Positions 9,642-20,069 are shown, numbered from the stretch's first letter. The stretch is 64,000 bases of DNA from Rhodococcus oxybenzonivorans (GCF_003130705.1 NZ_CP021355.1:496001-560000); one strand, 5' to 3'. The notes: generated by a model not told the origin, from the sequence alone. Translations and numbers: made by a program.

Positions 9642-10089
9642 CGACCGGCGCTGATCCGTCCAGCACGGACACCCGAACTCCAACCAACCCCGGACGCAGC
9701 TATTCCAACGATGTGACATCGGTCCGCGTTGCTGCGACCGGTCTACGGGCACCAGAAGAAAGGAGCTTCAGATGGGCACGCGAAGATCGCCGAACGTGCC
9801 CCGCGTCGCAAGAGCCTCGTACCGCTGGTCACGACCCTGTCCACCGTGATCAGCGCCCCGGTTCACCTGATCCGCCCCTCTGCTCCGGCTTGCTACGGGT
9901 CTCTACCTGTCCTAGGTCCGCACAGCCCGGATACGGCGCAAGGAGCGCCTGCAATGCGCAGTGGTGGTGCTGCACCTTGCGGACCGATGGCCAATAGCGC
10001 GAGGCTGACCAGTGGTTATCGAGGTAACCGGCGACAGGGTCTGGTGTCGAAGATCTGGATGCATGACGAACCGAGGCTGGTCGGCGTAG

Positions 10090-10797
<708 letters not shown>

Positions 10798-11517
10798 ATC
10801 TGAGACGCGTGGCACTCCTGAGTGTCTCATCTCCGTGGGTGCCGCGCGTCTGGTGAATTCGTCATTCTTGTGACGCTGGATTCAGCTGGTGAATACTGAA
10901 TGCCCCGTGCGGTGTTGCACGGCAAGAATTACACTTTGCGCCGCCGTAATCTCGCCAGCAAGTTGGCCGATGTGCGGGGCACCGCCGGCCGGATCCGTGC
11001 CATCGTCGATACCGTCCGCTCCGGACTGTCCAACGACGAGGACCCAGACATATTGAGGCACGCAATTCGCGATGTCGAGGTCACCGGATCACTCGTTACT
11101 ACTCAATGCTTTTCACCGAACGATTGCGTGGATGATTGCCGCCGAGTCCGATCTGGATGAGGTCGTCGATCTCACACATCGTGTTGCTCTCAATCGGCTG
11201 GCGGACCGCTGTGCCAGGTTATTCGATGGGTGCAGTTGGGACTTGACTGAAAGTGTTGGCAACAAGAAAGTATCAGGATGTCGACCGCGAAAAGTGGCGT
11301 TCTCTTGCTGGATCGACATCTGAGCCGTCGATCGGTGGTTGACAACGCGATGGACCGTCGACTATACAACAGTGATAGGCATCACAGACGTGAGCCATTC
11401 ATCGACCCCTCCCACTCTCTGTGGGGTCTCCTGCAGACCGACGTGACATCCGTAGCCATCGCCGAGGACTTGGCGGCTACAGCGGGTTGCTCGGCTCCAA
11501 CACATCGAAGGTATCCC
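10798..11517. other. Intergenic, no supported gene
   Basis: About 0.7 kb separates the katG fragment from the DUF3068 gene. A frame at 10900-11160 (86 codons) and overlapping short frames show no domain. The 11278 upstream in-frame extension of the next gene is rejected because a good ribosome-binding site precedes the ATG at 11518. Confidence 0.4.
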
Positions 11518-12594
11518 ATGACCAAAGTACGGAAATCGTCGATTGCGTGGTTGGTGATCGGAGTTGTACTGATCCTCGCCGCCGCCGCGATCAAATGGTT
11601 GATTCTTCCCTCGCTGACGAAGTTGCCGTCCGATCTGAGTCAGAGCCAGAAGTACGAGGGCACGATGAGCGCCCTGAACCCGCAGGCGTTCGCGGCCAAC
11701 GATCTCGCGAATCTGATCATCCCGGAGATGCCGATCAGCGCGGACCGATCGCTGACAGTCGATGCGACCGAGGGGGATACCGCGATCGTCACGAGCAACA
11801 CCGCGATTACGTTGCCGGATGGGTCGACGCAGAAGGATGTGCACAGCTATGCCATCAGCCGGGTCGACTTTGCGCCCGTTCGTCTCTCCGAGCAGGAGAA
11901 GCAGTCGTTGGTTCCCGCCCAGTCCCAGTCCACGTTCGAGGGGCACGAGGGCATCGCGGTGAGTTTCCCGATGAGCCCGGCCAAGGACGGCAACCTGCTG
12001 TATGACTCGGTCACCCGGACCGGGCAGGAGGCGCGCTTCGTCGACGAGGGCACCGTCGAGGGGCGTGAGGTGTACAACTATGAGGTCGACGCCGCCGGCC
12101 CCATTCAGAGCCCCACGGTGTTGGCACAGTTCAAGGACTTCCCTCAGCAGCTCCCGAAGGCCGAGGTCGCAGGTTTGCTTCAGGCCGGTCTCGTGCCTGC
12201 GGATTCGCGGACGGTGATCGAGGACAACATCGCCGGTCTCCCGGATCTTCTCGACATCGGTTTCGGTAGTTCCAATATGGCGAAGGTGGCCGTTGATGAG
12301 CAGTTCGGTTCACCTCTGGTGGTCGATCAGACGCAGAGCATGTATGTGACCGTGCCGGTGAATGGTGAAGACGTCGCGGTGCTGCCCCTGTCGACAGTGA
12401 AGATGCACACCGCCGACAGCGAAGTCACGGCGCTGGCGGCGGACCTGTCGAAGAACGGGACGCTACTGACCGTTGCCGGGGTGTGGGTTCCCGCGGTGCT
12501 CGCGATCGCCGGTGTGCTTCTGATCGCGCTTGCGGCGAAGCGGTGGCGGCGACCGGTCAGCGACAGCACGAAAGCAACCTTGGCGCACGTGTAA
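11518..12594 (+). CDS. DUF3068 / PorA-family membrane protein
   Basis: This 358-residue envelope protein has an N-terminal transmembrane segment (residues about 9-30, IAWLVIGVVLILAAAAIKW), a long extracytoplasmic region and a C-terminal transmembrane helix (VPAVLAIAGVLLIALAA) followed by basic residues. This arrangement and the FARxSxxE-like mid-region fit DUF3068 'porin PorA family' proteins of Rhodococcus, Nocardia and Mycobacterium; true porin activity is unproven for the family. The ATG at 11518 was chosen for its GAAGG site six bases upstream. A hairpin follows the stop. It has no operon partner. Confidence 0.8.
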   Translation: MTKVRKSSIAWLVIGVVLILAAAAIKWLILPSLTKLPSDLSQSQKYEGTMSALNPQAFAANDLANLIIPEMPISADRSLTVDATEGDTAIVTSNTAITLPDGSTQKDVHSYAISRVDFAPVRLSEQEKQSLVPAQSQSTFEGHEGIAVSFPMSPAKDGNLLYDSVTRTGQEARFVDEGTVEGREVYNYEVDAAGPIQSPTVLAQFKDFPQQLPKAEVAGLLQAGLVPADSRTVIEDNIAGLPDLLDIGFGSSNMAKVAVDEQFGSPLVVDQTQSMYVTVPVNGEDVAVLPLSTVKMHTADSEVTALAADLSKNGTLLTVAGVWVPAVLAIAGVLLIALAAKRWRRPVSDSTKATLAHV

Positions 12595-12602
12595 CGACCT
12601 TA

Positions 12603-12648
12603 AATCTGGGCGGCTCATGCCCCAAAGTAGGTATGAGCCGGCCAGATT
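12603..12648 (+). terminator. Hairpin after the DUF3068 gene
   Basis: Arms 12603-12618 and 12633-12648 form a 16-bp stem with one mismatch (AATCTGGGCGGCTCAT against its complement) around a 14-base loop, nine bases after the stop codon. There is no U-tract, so it may be an actinobacterial-type terminator or the end of a lost mobile element. Confidence 0.5.
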
Positions 12649-12769
12649 GGGAGCTCAGCCATCGTTCGGCGCTGATCCGAACAGGGACGCCACCTCAGTT
12701 GAGCCGGTCACCGTGGGCGACGACTGCGACGCCCGCACTGACCTCGTCGGGATGCTCGGCGGCTGAGGA

Positions 12770-13121
12770 AATTGCATTGTTCGTGACCCGAGTCGGCCGG
12801 CGGCTCTCATCGGATGTGGTCGAGAAACTGGTCACCAAACACGCCGTCCGAGCCGCGGAGAACTGCCCAACACTGACCGGCAAGAACGTCACCTCGCACA
12901 CGCTGCGTCACTCGGCGGCAATGGCTTTGCTGCACGCAGGTGTGGACACCTCGGTGATCGCGCTATGGCTCGGCCACGAAGACCTCGCCTCCACCCAGCC
13001 CTACCTGCACGCCGACACGACCATCAAGGAGCAAGCCCTCGCCCGCGTCCAACCCCACCACACCAGCCCCGGTCAATACCGAGCACCCGACGGCCTCCTC
13101 GCCTTCCTCGACGGAATTTGA
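12770..13121 (+). pseudogene. Tyrosine recombinase/integrase C-terminal fragment
   Basis: LFVTRVGRRLSSDVVEKL, SHTLRHSAAMALLHAGVD, VIALWLGHEDLASTQPYLH. The HxLRH box, the LGH box and the catalytic tyrosine of a phage-integrase-like enzyme are present. The N-terminal half, including the first catalytic arginine, is missing. The type matches XerC/D-like transposon recombinases common in actinobacterial plasmids. Confidence 0.85.
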
Positions 13122-13136
13122 CCCCCGGCAACAACC

Positions 13137-13210
13137 CCGGATTATGCCGAACACACCACAGACTCAACCCCACGGACCAGCACCGTCACGCCACGGTCGG
13201 CATAATCCGG
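13137..13210. repeat. 14-bp inverted repeat downstream of integrase relic
   Basis: CCGGATTATGCCGA at 13137-13150 is repeated as its exact complement at 13197-13210; a third partial CGGCATA lies just after at 13214. It sits between the recombinase fragment and the intron maturase fragment and could be a recombinase binding or end site. Confidence 0.6.
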
Positions 13211-13223
13211 TGGTCGGCATAAG

Positions 13224-13829
13224 CGGACGATTTCGTCATCATGGTGGTCGGGACCAAAGCGCATGCGGACGCACTCTGGGACGAAGTTGCGGACGTGATA
13301 GCCCCTCTGGGGCTGCGGTTGTCCGCCGAAAAGTCCCGGGTTTGTCACCTGGACGAGCGGTTCGACTTTCTCGGGTTCCGCATCCAGCGGCGCCACAAGA
13401 AGGGCACGAATAAGATGAGCGTCTACACCTATCCGTCGAAGAAAGCATTGCTTTCGATCATGGCGAAGGTGCGGGCCCTGACGAAGAAGGCACGTCATCA
13501 TGGCCTTGCTGATCTCCTTGGGCGCCTCAATCCGGTGCTCCGAGGATGGTGTGCGTATTTCCGCCACGGTGTAGCGAAAGCAACGTTCGGCTACCTCGAT
13601 GCCTTCGCCTGGCATCGAGTCACCCAATGGCTGCTCAAACGGCACAAACGGATCACGTGGGCGGATCTCTACCGGCGATTCCTGACCGGCAGGCCAGGCA
13701 ATCGTCCGCAAGAGAAACGGGATCATCATGTGCGACACCACCACCGTCGCGATTACTCGGTATCGGTGGCGGGCAAGCAACATCCCCACACCGTGGACCA
13801 GCAGAGCAGAGACCTTGGTCCCTGCTTGA
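13224..13829 (+). pseudogene. Group II intron maturase fragment
   Basis: The frame opens inside the reverse-transcriptase active site (ADDFVIMV, with the tyrosine of YADD missing) and continues GLRLSAEKSRVCHLDERFDF, LNPVLRGWCAYFRHGVAKA and HKRITWADLYRRFL. After a frameshift near 13705 it continues VAITRYRWRASNIPTPWTS to a stop at 13829. This is the maturase C terminus of a second group II intron, 5'-truncated and inactive. It differs from the intron ORF at 21752, which has an HNH tail. Confidence 0.85.
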
Positions 13830-13832
13830 CAC

Positions 13833-13970
13833 GACGCAAGGGAAGTCCAGGCGGTTGCCACTGCACTCAACAATCGACCGCGCAAAACGCTTGGGTGGAG
13901 AACACCGGCGGAAGTTCTTGCCGATCGAGTACGTTTGCGTAGACGGCGCGGTGTTGCGACGACTGGTTGA
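13833..13970 (+). pseudogene. IS30-family transposase C-terminal fragment
   Basis: The frame reads EVQAVATALNNRPRKTLGWR, TPAEVLADRVRLR and GVATTG, then stops. NxRPRKTLGWxTPAE is the hallmark C terminus of IS30 transposases. It begins next to the maturase relic and ends where the IS3 relic starts. Confidence 0.8.
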
Positions 13971-14948
13971 ATCCGCCCTAGCTCCCCGCATCGCTGTGAT
14001 GCACCACACCCGTTGAGGTAAAACGGATGTCGACTCTCCTGCGGGTGAACAACGCCTGCTTGAGCACTCCGGTGACCAACACGGTGGTCTTCGATGTCAT
14101 CACCTGCCACCCGAGGATCCGGCGGGAGAACACGTCGACGCAGAACGCCGTGTACACGAATCCGGTGAGTGTCCACACGTATGTAAAGTCCGCGACCCAC
14201 CACTGATCGGGACGGTGCGGGACGTTCCATTTTCTGTTGATCAGATCTTCGGTGTCGTGGTGCCCGCTCGTCGCGCTCGGTGGTGGTCGTGCGGCGTTTG
14301 CCGCGGACCACTCCTCGGATCCCGCAGATCTTCATCAGGCGGGCCACCTGATCGCGCCCGGTGTCGTGGCCGGTGTGTTTCATCGCCCACCAGATCTTGC
14401 GGGCACCGAAGAGGCGCTTGTTGGCCAGTACACCGTGTGCACGGCGTACGCCTCGTCCAGGTCGGTGTCGGAGATGGGGCCGCGCTGCTTGGCCTTGTAA
14501 TAGGTGGACGGGGCGATGCTGATGCCGTGCTCGGTGAGCACGGCACAGATCGGGTCGACCCCGAATTGAGAACGGTACGCGTCGATGTAGTCGACGATCA
14601 CCGCAGTCGGCGTGGGGGTACCTCCCGCTTGCGGGGGACGACCTCCGCCGCCGCGAAAAACGCACTCGCGGTCTTCGAGATCTCGTTGGCTCTGCGTAAT
14701 TCGGATACTTCTCGGCGAAGTCTGGCGACCTCGGCCAACACGTCAGGTGCCGAAGACGATACGCCGGGGCCGGGCGGCTCTCGTCCCGCTCGATCCAGTT
14801 CCTCAGCGTCGCCGGTGCGATGTCGAGCAGCTCGCCGACATGGCGATGGGCGGCGACTTTCGAGCCTCCGTGCTCGGCGATCCCGTCCCGATACATCCGG
14901 ACGGCGCGTTCCTGGGTCTCGGGCGTCGTACTTCTTCGGTGCAGGCAT
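13971..14948 (-). pseudogene. IS3-family element, OrfA/OrfB relic
   Basis: The minus strand starts MPAPKKYDA and, after a frameshift, continues ETQERAVRMYRDGIAEHGG and IAPATLRNWIERDE. After a second shift come VLAEVARLRREVSELRRANE (OrfA with leucine-zipper region) and the OrfB pieces MIVDYIDAYRSQFGVDPIC, VLTEHGISIAPSTYYKAK, QVARLMKICGIRGVVRGK and FCVDVFSRRILGWQV. The sequence stops after HHSDAGS, so the glutamate-containing third of OrfB is lost. It separates the IS30 fragment from the inverted thiolase repeat. Confidence 0.85.
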
Positions 14949-15000
14949 ACCGGCATTCTCCCTGTTAGATCAGGAGTCTCCACCTCGTCCAGGACGGTTC

Positions 15001-15431
15001 ATCGCCGGGCTGCCGGGGTGCGTCGGCGAAGACACACACCACCACCTCCGCTGTTCCCGAGAGAACCGCGGCAGCGGCCTGGGCGACCATGATGCCGGCC
15101 GACGCACCGAAGGCGTTGACCTCGCTGAGCACCCGCAGGTCACGCAGTCCCAGGCGCCGGGCCAGCGTGAGGTCGACACCGCCGGCCTTGCCCGTGTTGA
15201 TCAGTAGCCCGTCGACGTCGGCCAGGGTGAGACCCGCGTCGGCAACGGCGAGCCGTACCGCTTCCGCGGCGAAGGACCGACCGCTGCGGCCGTAGACCTT
15301 CCCGACCTCGGTCACGGCCGCGCCAACGATGGCGGCAGCGTGTTGCATCCTCAGTCTCCTCTTTTCGGCCCGTCAGCCCGGGGGCGCCCGCGAGCCGGGC
15401 ACGCCGCCCAGCGAACTCGAGTGCGTCGGTC
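15001..15431 (-). repeat. 431-bp inverted copy of 276-706
   Basis: This is the reverse complement of the first copy with about one mismatch. The inner boundary (15001) abuts the IS3 relic; the outer boundary coincides with the TGA of the reductase fragment at 15431-15433. Confidence 0.9.
15002..15348 (-). pseudogene. Thiolase-like gene, 5' fragment (duplicate of 359-705)
   Basis: The first about 116 codons are identical in sequence to the intact gene at 359-1513, then the frame runs into IS3-flanking DNA (EPSWTRWRLLI) and stops. It is a truncated copy without function. Its upstream neighbour is a ferredoxin-reductase C terminus, which suggests the ancestral gene order reductase-thiolase. Confidence 0.9.
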
Positions 15432-15600
15432 AGCTCGCCCGTCGGGCGAGCAGCCGGCGGTACTTTGTCACGACGGTCTGGCCGTTGTGGGTCAGCACGC
15501 CGCTCAGGCGGTCGCCTCGGCAGTAGAGCGCGACGAAACGGTCCTCGTCCACGGCCGTGCGCCAGAACTGCATCACCCGGTGGGTGGAAACGCCAGGATC
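15431..15600 (-). pseudogene. FAD-dependent ferredoxin reductase C-terminal fragment
   Basis: Minus-strand reading gives VMQFWRTAVDEDRFVALYCR, GDRLSGVLTHNGQTVVTKYR and RLLARRAS, then stops. This resembles the C-terminal domain of rhodocoxin/ferredoxin reductases that serve P450 or Rieske oxygenases. Only about 55 residues are readable; upstream frames are broken. The identification is by pattern only. Confidence 0.5.
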
Positions 15601-16094
15601 TCTTCGATCGCAACTGTGGAGCTGCGGGCGAACCCCAGCTGAAAGAACCGCTGCAACTCGTCTATTGATAAGTGCTTACCGTGCCCACCCGTCCAGCCGT
15701 GCGGTCGGTTGGTTTAGAAAATTGTGCAACTGTGGAGACGCCACGTCAAGGTCAGCTCAGGGGTGCGGCTGCCTACGAGGTCGGTGACGGTGTGGGGTGA
15801 GGGTTCCGAAACGCGTGATTACCAGTTCTCTCCGGTATCGGCTGGAACTGAACGGTTGGGGCTCTCGCCGGCCGACCGGACCGGCCCGGGGGTTCGGCTG
15901 CCTGCATTTCTTGACAATGGGCGGGAGCACCTGTTAGAAATCAACGACCGACCAGTCGGGCGGGTTGGCCGGGATACGGAGACACGTGGACAGCACAACG
16001 CAAGACACCGAGCTGGGAGTCTCGGACCGCAGACCGGCTGTGCTCGGTCTCGGTCGACCCGCTTCGGGGCTCGCTTCCAGGAGGAGAAGTCAAA
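15601..16094. other. Intergenic leader of the enoyl-CoA hydratase gene
   Basis: No gene is recognisable. Its only supported content is the promoter-like pair at 15911-15940 and a GAGGAGAAG ribosome-binding site at 16081-16089 in front of the TTG start. Confidence 0.45.
15911..15940 (+). promoter_or_regulatory. Candidate sigma-A-type promoter for the hydratase operon
   Basis: TTGACA at 15911-15916 is separated by 18 bases from TAGAAA at 15935-15940. The -35 box is perfect and the -10 box moderate. It would give a leader of about 150 bases upstream of 16095. Confidence 0.4.
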
Positions 16095-16961
16095 TTGTTC
16101 AGTGACGCCAGGGCGCCAGGCGCTCAATCGACGGATGTGGCAGGCGATGTGCCTCAGTCGCTGATCGTTGAGGTGCGCGGTGGCCTCGCATGGGTCACCC
16201 TCAATCGTCCGGCCGCCTTGAATGCCCTGGATCAGGAGGTCATGGATGGGTTGCTCGAGGTCTTGGACTCGCTCGCACGTGACCGTTCCGTGCGGTGCGT
16301 TGGCCTTCGTGGTGCCGGTCGTGCCTTCTGTGCCGGAGGAGATCTGAGCCTCATTGAGCAGCGGCGTGAGGAGGCTGCCGCGGCTCCTTCCCCCGGAACG
16401 GTCATAGATGCCCAACACCGAGTCTTAGCTCATCAGGTCAAGGCGGCTCAGATCCTGCGCGAGATGCCGAAGCCGACCATCGCGGCAGTACACGGGCACG
16501 CCGTGGGCGGGGGGCTGGCACTGGCCCTGGCATGCGATTTCCGGGTGGTGTCTGAGGATGCGAAGCTGTGCGCTGGCTTCGCCGCCCGTTCGTTGAGCGG
16601 TGACTACGGGATCAGCTTTCTCTTAGTTCGCACCGTGGGCTCGGCGAAGGCGCGCGAGTTGCTTCTGTTGGACCCGACCATCGACGGTGTTGAGGCGCAT
16701 CGGCTTGGTCTAGCCACTGTGGTTTGCGCTTCATCCGAGCTGCGTGCGAGGGCCGACGCGCTAGGCCGACGACTGGCGGAGGGGCCGACGATCGCCCTAG
16801 GGAGGATGAAGGACAACATCCTTTTGGCCGAGACAACGAACTTCGAGCGCGTCCTTCAAGCAGAGACGCTCAATCAGCGCGTGAGTGTGAGCACTAGCGA
16901 CGCCGAAGAAGCGGGTCGCGCGTTCGCGGAGCGCCGAGCTCCTCTTTTCACCGGTAGTTAA
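16095..16961 (+). CDS. Enoyl-CoA hydratase/isomerase family protein
   Basis: This 288-residue crotonase-fold protein has both oxyanion-hole segments, RGAGRAFCAGGDLSLIE (around residue 75) and HAVGGGLALALACDFRV (around residue 135). Crotonases hydrate or isomerise acyl-CoA intermediates, and the substrate cannot be assigned. The start is TTG at 16095, chosen for the strong GAGGAGAAG site five bases upstream; no better ATG exists. An acyl-CoA dehydrogenase gene follows after 169 bases, suggesting a small beta-oxidation-type operon, now truncated by an IS6 relic. Confidence 0.88.
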   Translation: MFSDARAPGAQSTDVAGDVPQSLIVEVRGGLAWVTLNRPAALNALDQEVMDGLLEVLDSLARDRSVRCVGLRGAGRAFCAGGDLSLIEQRREEAAAAPSPGTVIDAQHRVLAHQVKAAQILREMPKPTIAAVHGHAVGGGLALALACDFRVVSEDAKLCAGFAARSLSGDYGISFLLVRTVGSAKARELLLLDPTIDGVEAHRLGLATVVCASSELRARADALGRRLAEGPTIALGRMKDNILLAETTNFERVLQAETLNQRVSVSTSDAEEAGRAFAERRAPLFTGS

Positions 16962-17130
16962 GAGTTTGCGCAATCCCGGCCATGCCACGGACACGGTTGA
17001 CTGCACCGAGGGCGGCGGATGGCTGGAGACATCGATTCGACGTCTGTCCCTCGTCGAGGCAGGGAAGACGGTGGACTGCTCGACTCGATTGAGTGCCCAT
17101 ACTTAACCGGCGCGTTTAGGAGGAACCTGC

Positions 17131-18276
17131 ATGGAGCGCACTATCTTCGACGCGGACCACGAGGCATTTCGCGGCTCGGTTCGGGCGTTCGTCAATCGGC
17201 ATGTGCGGCCGAACATCAAAGAGATGCAGACCAGCCACGCCATCCCACGCGAGGTCTGGATCGAGGCCGGACGGCAAGGTCTGCTCGGGCTCCAGGTTCC
17301 TGTGGAATACGGGGGATCGGATGCAGGGGACTACCGCTACACCGCGGTGCTCACCGAGGAGTTGGCGCGCGAATCTGCCGCGCTCGCCTCCTGCTTCACT
17401 ATCCACCTCGACGTGAATGCGCCTTACCTGACTGAACTGACCACCGCCGAGCAAAAGGAGCGCTGGCTGCCCGGCTTCTGTTCGGGTGAGATCCTGACCT
17501 CCATCGGAATGACTGAACCGGGAGGCGGATCCGACCTCGCCGCGCTCAAGACCACCGCGGTCGCCAGCGGTGACGATTGGGTGCTCAGAGGATCCAAGAC
17601 GTTCATCACGAACGGGTACTCCAGTGACCTGGTTATCGTCGCCGCGCGGACGAGCCCCGGACGTGGCGCGCACGGGATCAGCCTGTTCGGAGTGGAATCG
17701 ACAACTGACGGGTTCAGCCGCGGAAGGAAGCTGGACAAGGTCGGTCAGGACGAATCCGACACTGCCGAGCTCTTCTTCGATGACGTCCGCCTCGATCGGT
17801 CTGCGCTCATCGGGGAACTCGACCGCGGCTTCATTCACATGATGGAACGGCTCCCTCAAGAACGCCTTGTCTGCGCTGTCGCGAACATCGCGCACGCCGA
17901 CCAGATTCTCCGGGAGACGATCGACTACGCCAAGGACCGCCAGGCGTTCGGCCAGAGCATCGGCTCCTTCCAGCACAACAAGTTCCTGCTCGCGGAGCTT
18001 GTCACCAAGGTCGACGCGACCCAGGTGTACGTCGACCACGCGATCGCTCTCCACACCAGAGGCGCGCTGTCAGCGATCGAGGCTGCCAAGGTCAAGTGGT
18101 GGTCCGCCGAAGTTCAGAACAACGTCCTGGACCACTGCGTGCAGTTGTGGGGCGGGTACGGCTACATGAACGAACACCGCGTGGCCCGCGCCTGGCGTGA
18201 CGCTCGCGTGACCAAAATCTGGGCCGGTTCGAACGAGATCATGAAGGAACTCATCGGGCGTGACCTGGGACTCTGA
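17131..18276 (+). CDS. Acyl-CoA dehydrogenase
   Basis: This 381-residue acyl-CoA dehydrogenase has EILTSIGMTEPGGGSDLAAL (flavin/substrate loop), WVLRGSKTFITNG, DRQAFGQSIGSFQHNKF, VQLWGGYGYMNEH and a C-terminal IWAGSNEIMKELI. The usual EGT glutamate is replaced by AGS, as in the long-chain/isovaleryl type, where the catalytic base lies in another helix. It uses FAD and passes electrons to ETF. AGGAGG precedes the ATG. It lies downstream of the enoyl-CoA hydratase and upstream of a broken SDR, which fits a former acyl-CoA degradation operon. Confidence 0.92.
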   Translation: MERTIFDADHEAFRGSVRAFVNRHVRPNIKEMQTSHAIPREVWIEAGRQGLLGLQVPVEYGGSDAGDYRYTAVLTEELARESAALASCFTIHLDVNAPYLTELTTAEQKERWLPGFCSGEILTSIGMTEPGGGSDLAALKTTAVASGDDWVLRGSKTFITNGYSSDLVIVAARTSPGRGAHGISLFGVESTTDGFSRGRKLDKVGQDESDTAELFFDDVRLDRSALIGELDRGFIHMMERLPQERLVCAVANIAHADQILRETIDYAKDRQAFGQSIGSFQHNKFLLAELVTKVDATQVYVDHAIALHTRGALSAIEAAKVKWWSAEVQNNVLDHCVQLWGGYGYMNEHRVARAWRDARVTKIWAGSNEIMKELIGRDLGL

Positions 18277-18320
18277 AAGACGCAGTAACCCGCACGCAAA
18301 GCCGCAGACGAGAGTGAACA

Positions 18321-18530
18321 ATGACTGACGCTGCCCCTGAGTATGTTGCGATCGTGACCGGAGCCGGAAGGGGAATCGGCGAAGCTGTGACCCGCCGACT
18401 AATCGAGGAGGGCCTTACAGTCGGGCCTCCTCGATCTGGACGACGATGCGGCAGACCAAGTCGCACGCTTCCTTCCGGAAGGCCGGGCACTGGCCGTGGG
18501 CGCCGACGTCGGCATTGTCACGCTAATCGA
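18321..18530 (+). pseudogene. SDR N-terminal fragment, frameshifted
   Basis: MTDAAPEYVAIVTGAGRGIG (Rossmann TGxxxGIG motif), then EAVTRRLIEEGLTV, then after a one-base insertion in the GGG run GLLDLDDDAADQVARFLPEG and ALAVGADVGIVT. This is the NAD(P)-binding half of a short-chain dehydrogenase, truncated by DNA leading to the IS6 relic. It lies 45 bases after the acyl-CoA dehydrogenase and was probably the third operon gene. Confidence 0.8.
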
Positions 18531-18592
18531 AACCCATAGCAGTGAAGCTCGTTTGGGACAGCGAGTTACGGGACACCGCCCGGCCGTTCACT

Positions 18593-19275
18593 TCAGGCAG
18601 CGGCGTCGGTTGCGGTGACGTGCTGCCAGACCGCGAAACGATCGGCCGTCTCGCTACGCCATTCGGGTGCCGAGAGTTTGTGCCGGTTGGGCCGGAAATG
18701 CGGTGAGATGCCTGAGAAGGCGGACAGGAATCGTTGCGCGTGCCCTGACGATTTGAAGCGCTTCATCGCATGTTCTCGCTGCCTGGTGGGTTGATGCGAG
18801 TTCTCGGCTCGATTGTTCAAATACTTCGACCGGCGATGCTCGACCGAGGCCAGCATCTCGCGCTGCGCCATCTGGTAACTGGCGAGCTTGTCGGTGATGA
18901 TCACTCGCGGCACGTACCGCAACCCCTTGAGCAGCTTGCGGAAGAACTTCTTGGCTGCCTCCGCGTTTCGGCGTGACTGGACAAGCACGTCGAGCACGTT
19001 GCCGTCTTGGTCGACCGCCCGCCACAGGTAGTGCAGTTTGCCGTTGATTCGGAGGAAGACCTCGTCGAGGTACCATCTGTCACCGGGCAGAGCCCGCTGT
19101 CGGCGCAGCTGATTGGCGTAGCTGACCGCGACACCGCGTTCGAGCATCATCTCCTTCGATCTCACGGAGGCTGAGCGGAAACCGGTAGTACAACCACACG
19201 CAATGGTTGATGATCTCGGTCGGGTAGCGGTGGCCTTTGTACGACGGCGTTGGGTTGGGCACGCCACCTTCTCCC
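18593..19275 (-). pseudogene. IS6-family (IS26/IS6100-like) transposase relic
   Basis: The minus strand reads YKGHRYPTEIINHCVWLYYR, FPLSLREIE, a shift, MLERGVAVSY, WYLDEVFLRINGKLHYLWR, VIITDKLASYQMAQRE and NNRAENSHQPTRQREHAMK. DDE residues are visible (DEVF, TDKL, HQPTRQRE). A segment between SY and the ANQLRR region is shorter than usual and a frameshift lies near 19155. It is inactive. Confidence 0.85.
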
Positions 19276-19339
19276 GGTTTGCCGGCGTTCAACAACGTGA
19301 CAGTGCCCCCGAAGGCCCGTCCGCGGACGGGGGCGCGCG

Positions 19340-19690
19340 GTGACTCTGATAGACGCCACAGGATCACCCACCACTCCGATCCCACTCGATGCCGGTGGCA
19401 GGATCCGCTTCGGTCTCGAACACCGCCGCCCCTACACCGTCCGCGCACGCTCGGAGCACTTCGTCGTCTGCACCCGCCCACGCGACTTCGCCACCACCGG
19501 TGAGTTCGTCTACACGGTCATTGACAGGCGCAACGGAATCCGCGGACCGATCAATGTGATCGAACTACAGGTAGACGTGAGCACTGCTGGACGGTGCCGC
19601 GACCTCGTCGAGAACCTGGAAGCCGGCCGGTGGGAAATCAACCACCGCAACCGCGTCCAACTCGACATCCTCGACCGAGACCAGTCATGA
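19340..19690 (+). CDS. Unknown 116-residue protein
   Basis: I do not recognise the family. The start is GTG. The protein contains RPYTVRARSEHFVVCTRPR, FVYTVIDRRNGIRGPINVI and a C-terminal LEAGRWEINHRNRVQLDI. It overlaps the next frame by four bases (ATGA), which supports it being real and translationally coupled. The pair looks like plasmid or phage accessory genes. No good ribosome-binding site is visible and the 5' end may be truncated by the IS6 relic. Confidence 0.5.
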   Translation: MTLIDATGSPTTPIPLDAGGRIRFGLEHRRPYTVRARSEHFVVCTRPRDFATTGEFVYTVIDRRNGIRGPINVIELQVDVSTAGRCRDLVENLEAGRWEINHRNRVQLDILDRDQS

Positions 19691-19914
19691 CAGAGCACCT
19701 GCCCGAGAGTCCTCTCGCACTGCTGCTGCTCTACATCGCCGGCAGTTACCGTGCGGGGGCTGCATGCGACGGCGAGACCTATCTCGGAAAGAGTTCGCAC
19801 AGACTGCTCCGTGGGCGGTCGCCCGTGGCGCTCGTTGACCAGAAGCCAGTTTTCGCAGGCGATACCGTCCTTGTCTCGGTCGAGCTTCGACGAGTAGCCG
19901 GGTGTCGGGCGTGA
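19687..19914 (+). pseudogene. Truncated gene coupled to 19340-19690
   Basis: MTEHLPESPLALLLLYIAGS and YRAGAACDGETYLG look like a genuine start coupled by ATGA overlap to the gene before it. From about 19790 the plus frame runs antisense to an excalibur-domain fragment, so the real gene probably ended or was cut there. Confidence 0.4.
19790..19912 (-). pseudogene. Excalibur calcium-binding domain fragment
   Basis: The minus strand reads PTPGYSSKLDRDKDGIACEN. PGYxxxLDRDxDGIACE is the excalibur motif found at the C termini of secreted actinobacterial proteins (calcium-binding DxDxDG core). Only this domain remains, in a patchwork of fragments. Confidence 0.6.
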
Positions 19915-20069
19915 ACTGCCGAAACGTCCCGGTAGTGACTGTAGAACGTGGATCGCCCGATATCGGCGCCAGTGGTGCGGATGTATCCCGTTTCCAGCAG
20001 CACTTCGATCAGAACTTGGTGCGGGAGCCCCTTCGTCCGCCGAACACGGCGATCGGCTGTCTTCACCAT
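19915..20069 (-). pseudogene. TetR-type regulator N-terminal fragment
   Basis: The minus strand reads MVKTADRRVRRTKG, HQVLIEVLLETGY and ADIGRSTFYSHYRD. The GRSTFYSHY recognition helix identifies a TetR helix-turn-helix. The middle is shortened and the ligand-binding domain is missing. Confidence 0.6.

Noticed and set aside
13142..14983. A 613-codon minus-strand open frame
   Set aside because: It stays open by chance across frameshifts of the IS3 relic and antisense to the maturase fragment; only parts carry IS3 OrfA/OrfB sequence.
16081..16418. Antisense gene over the hydratase start
   Set aside because: It is the complement of the enoyl-CoA hydratase N terminus and has no domain.
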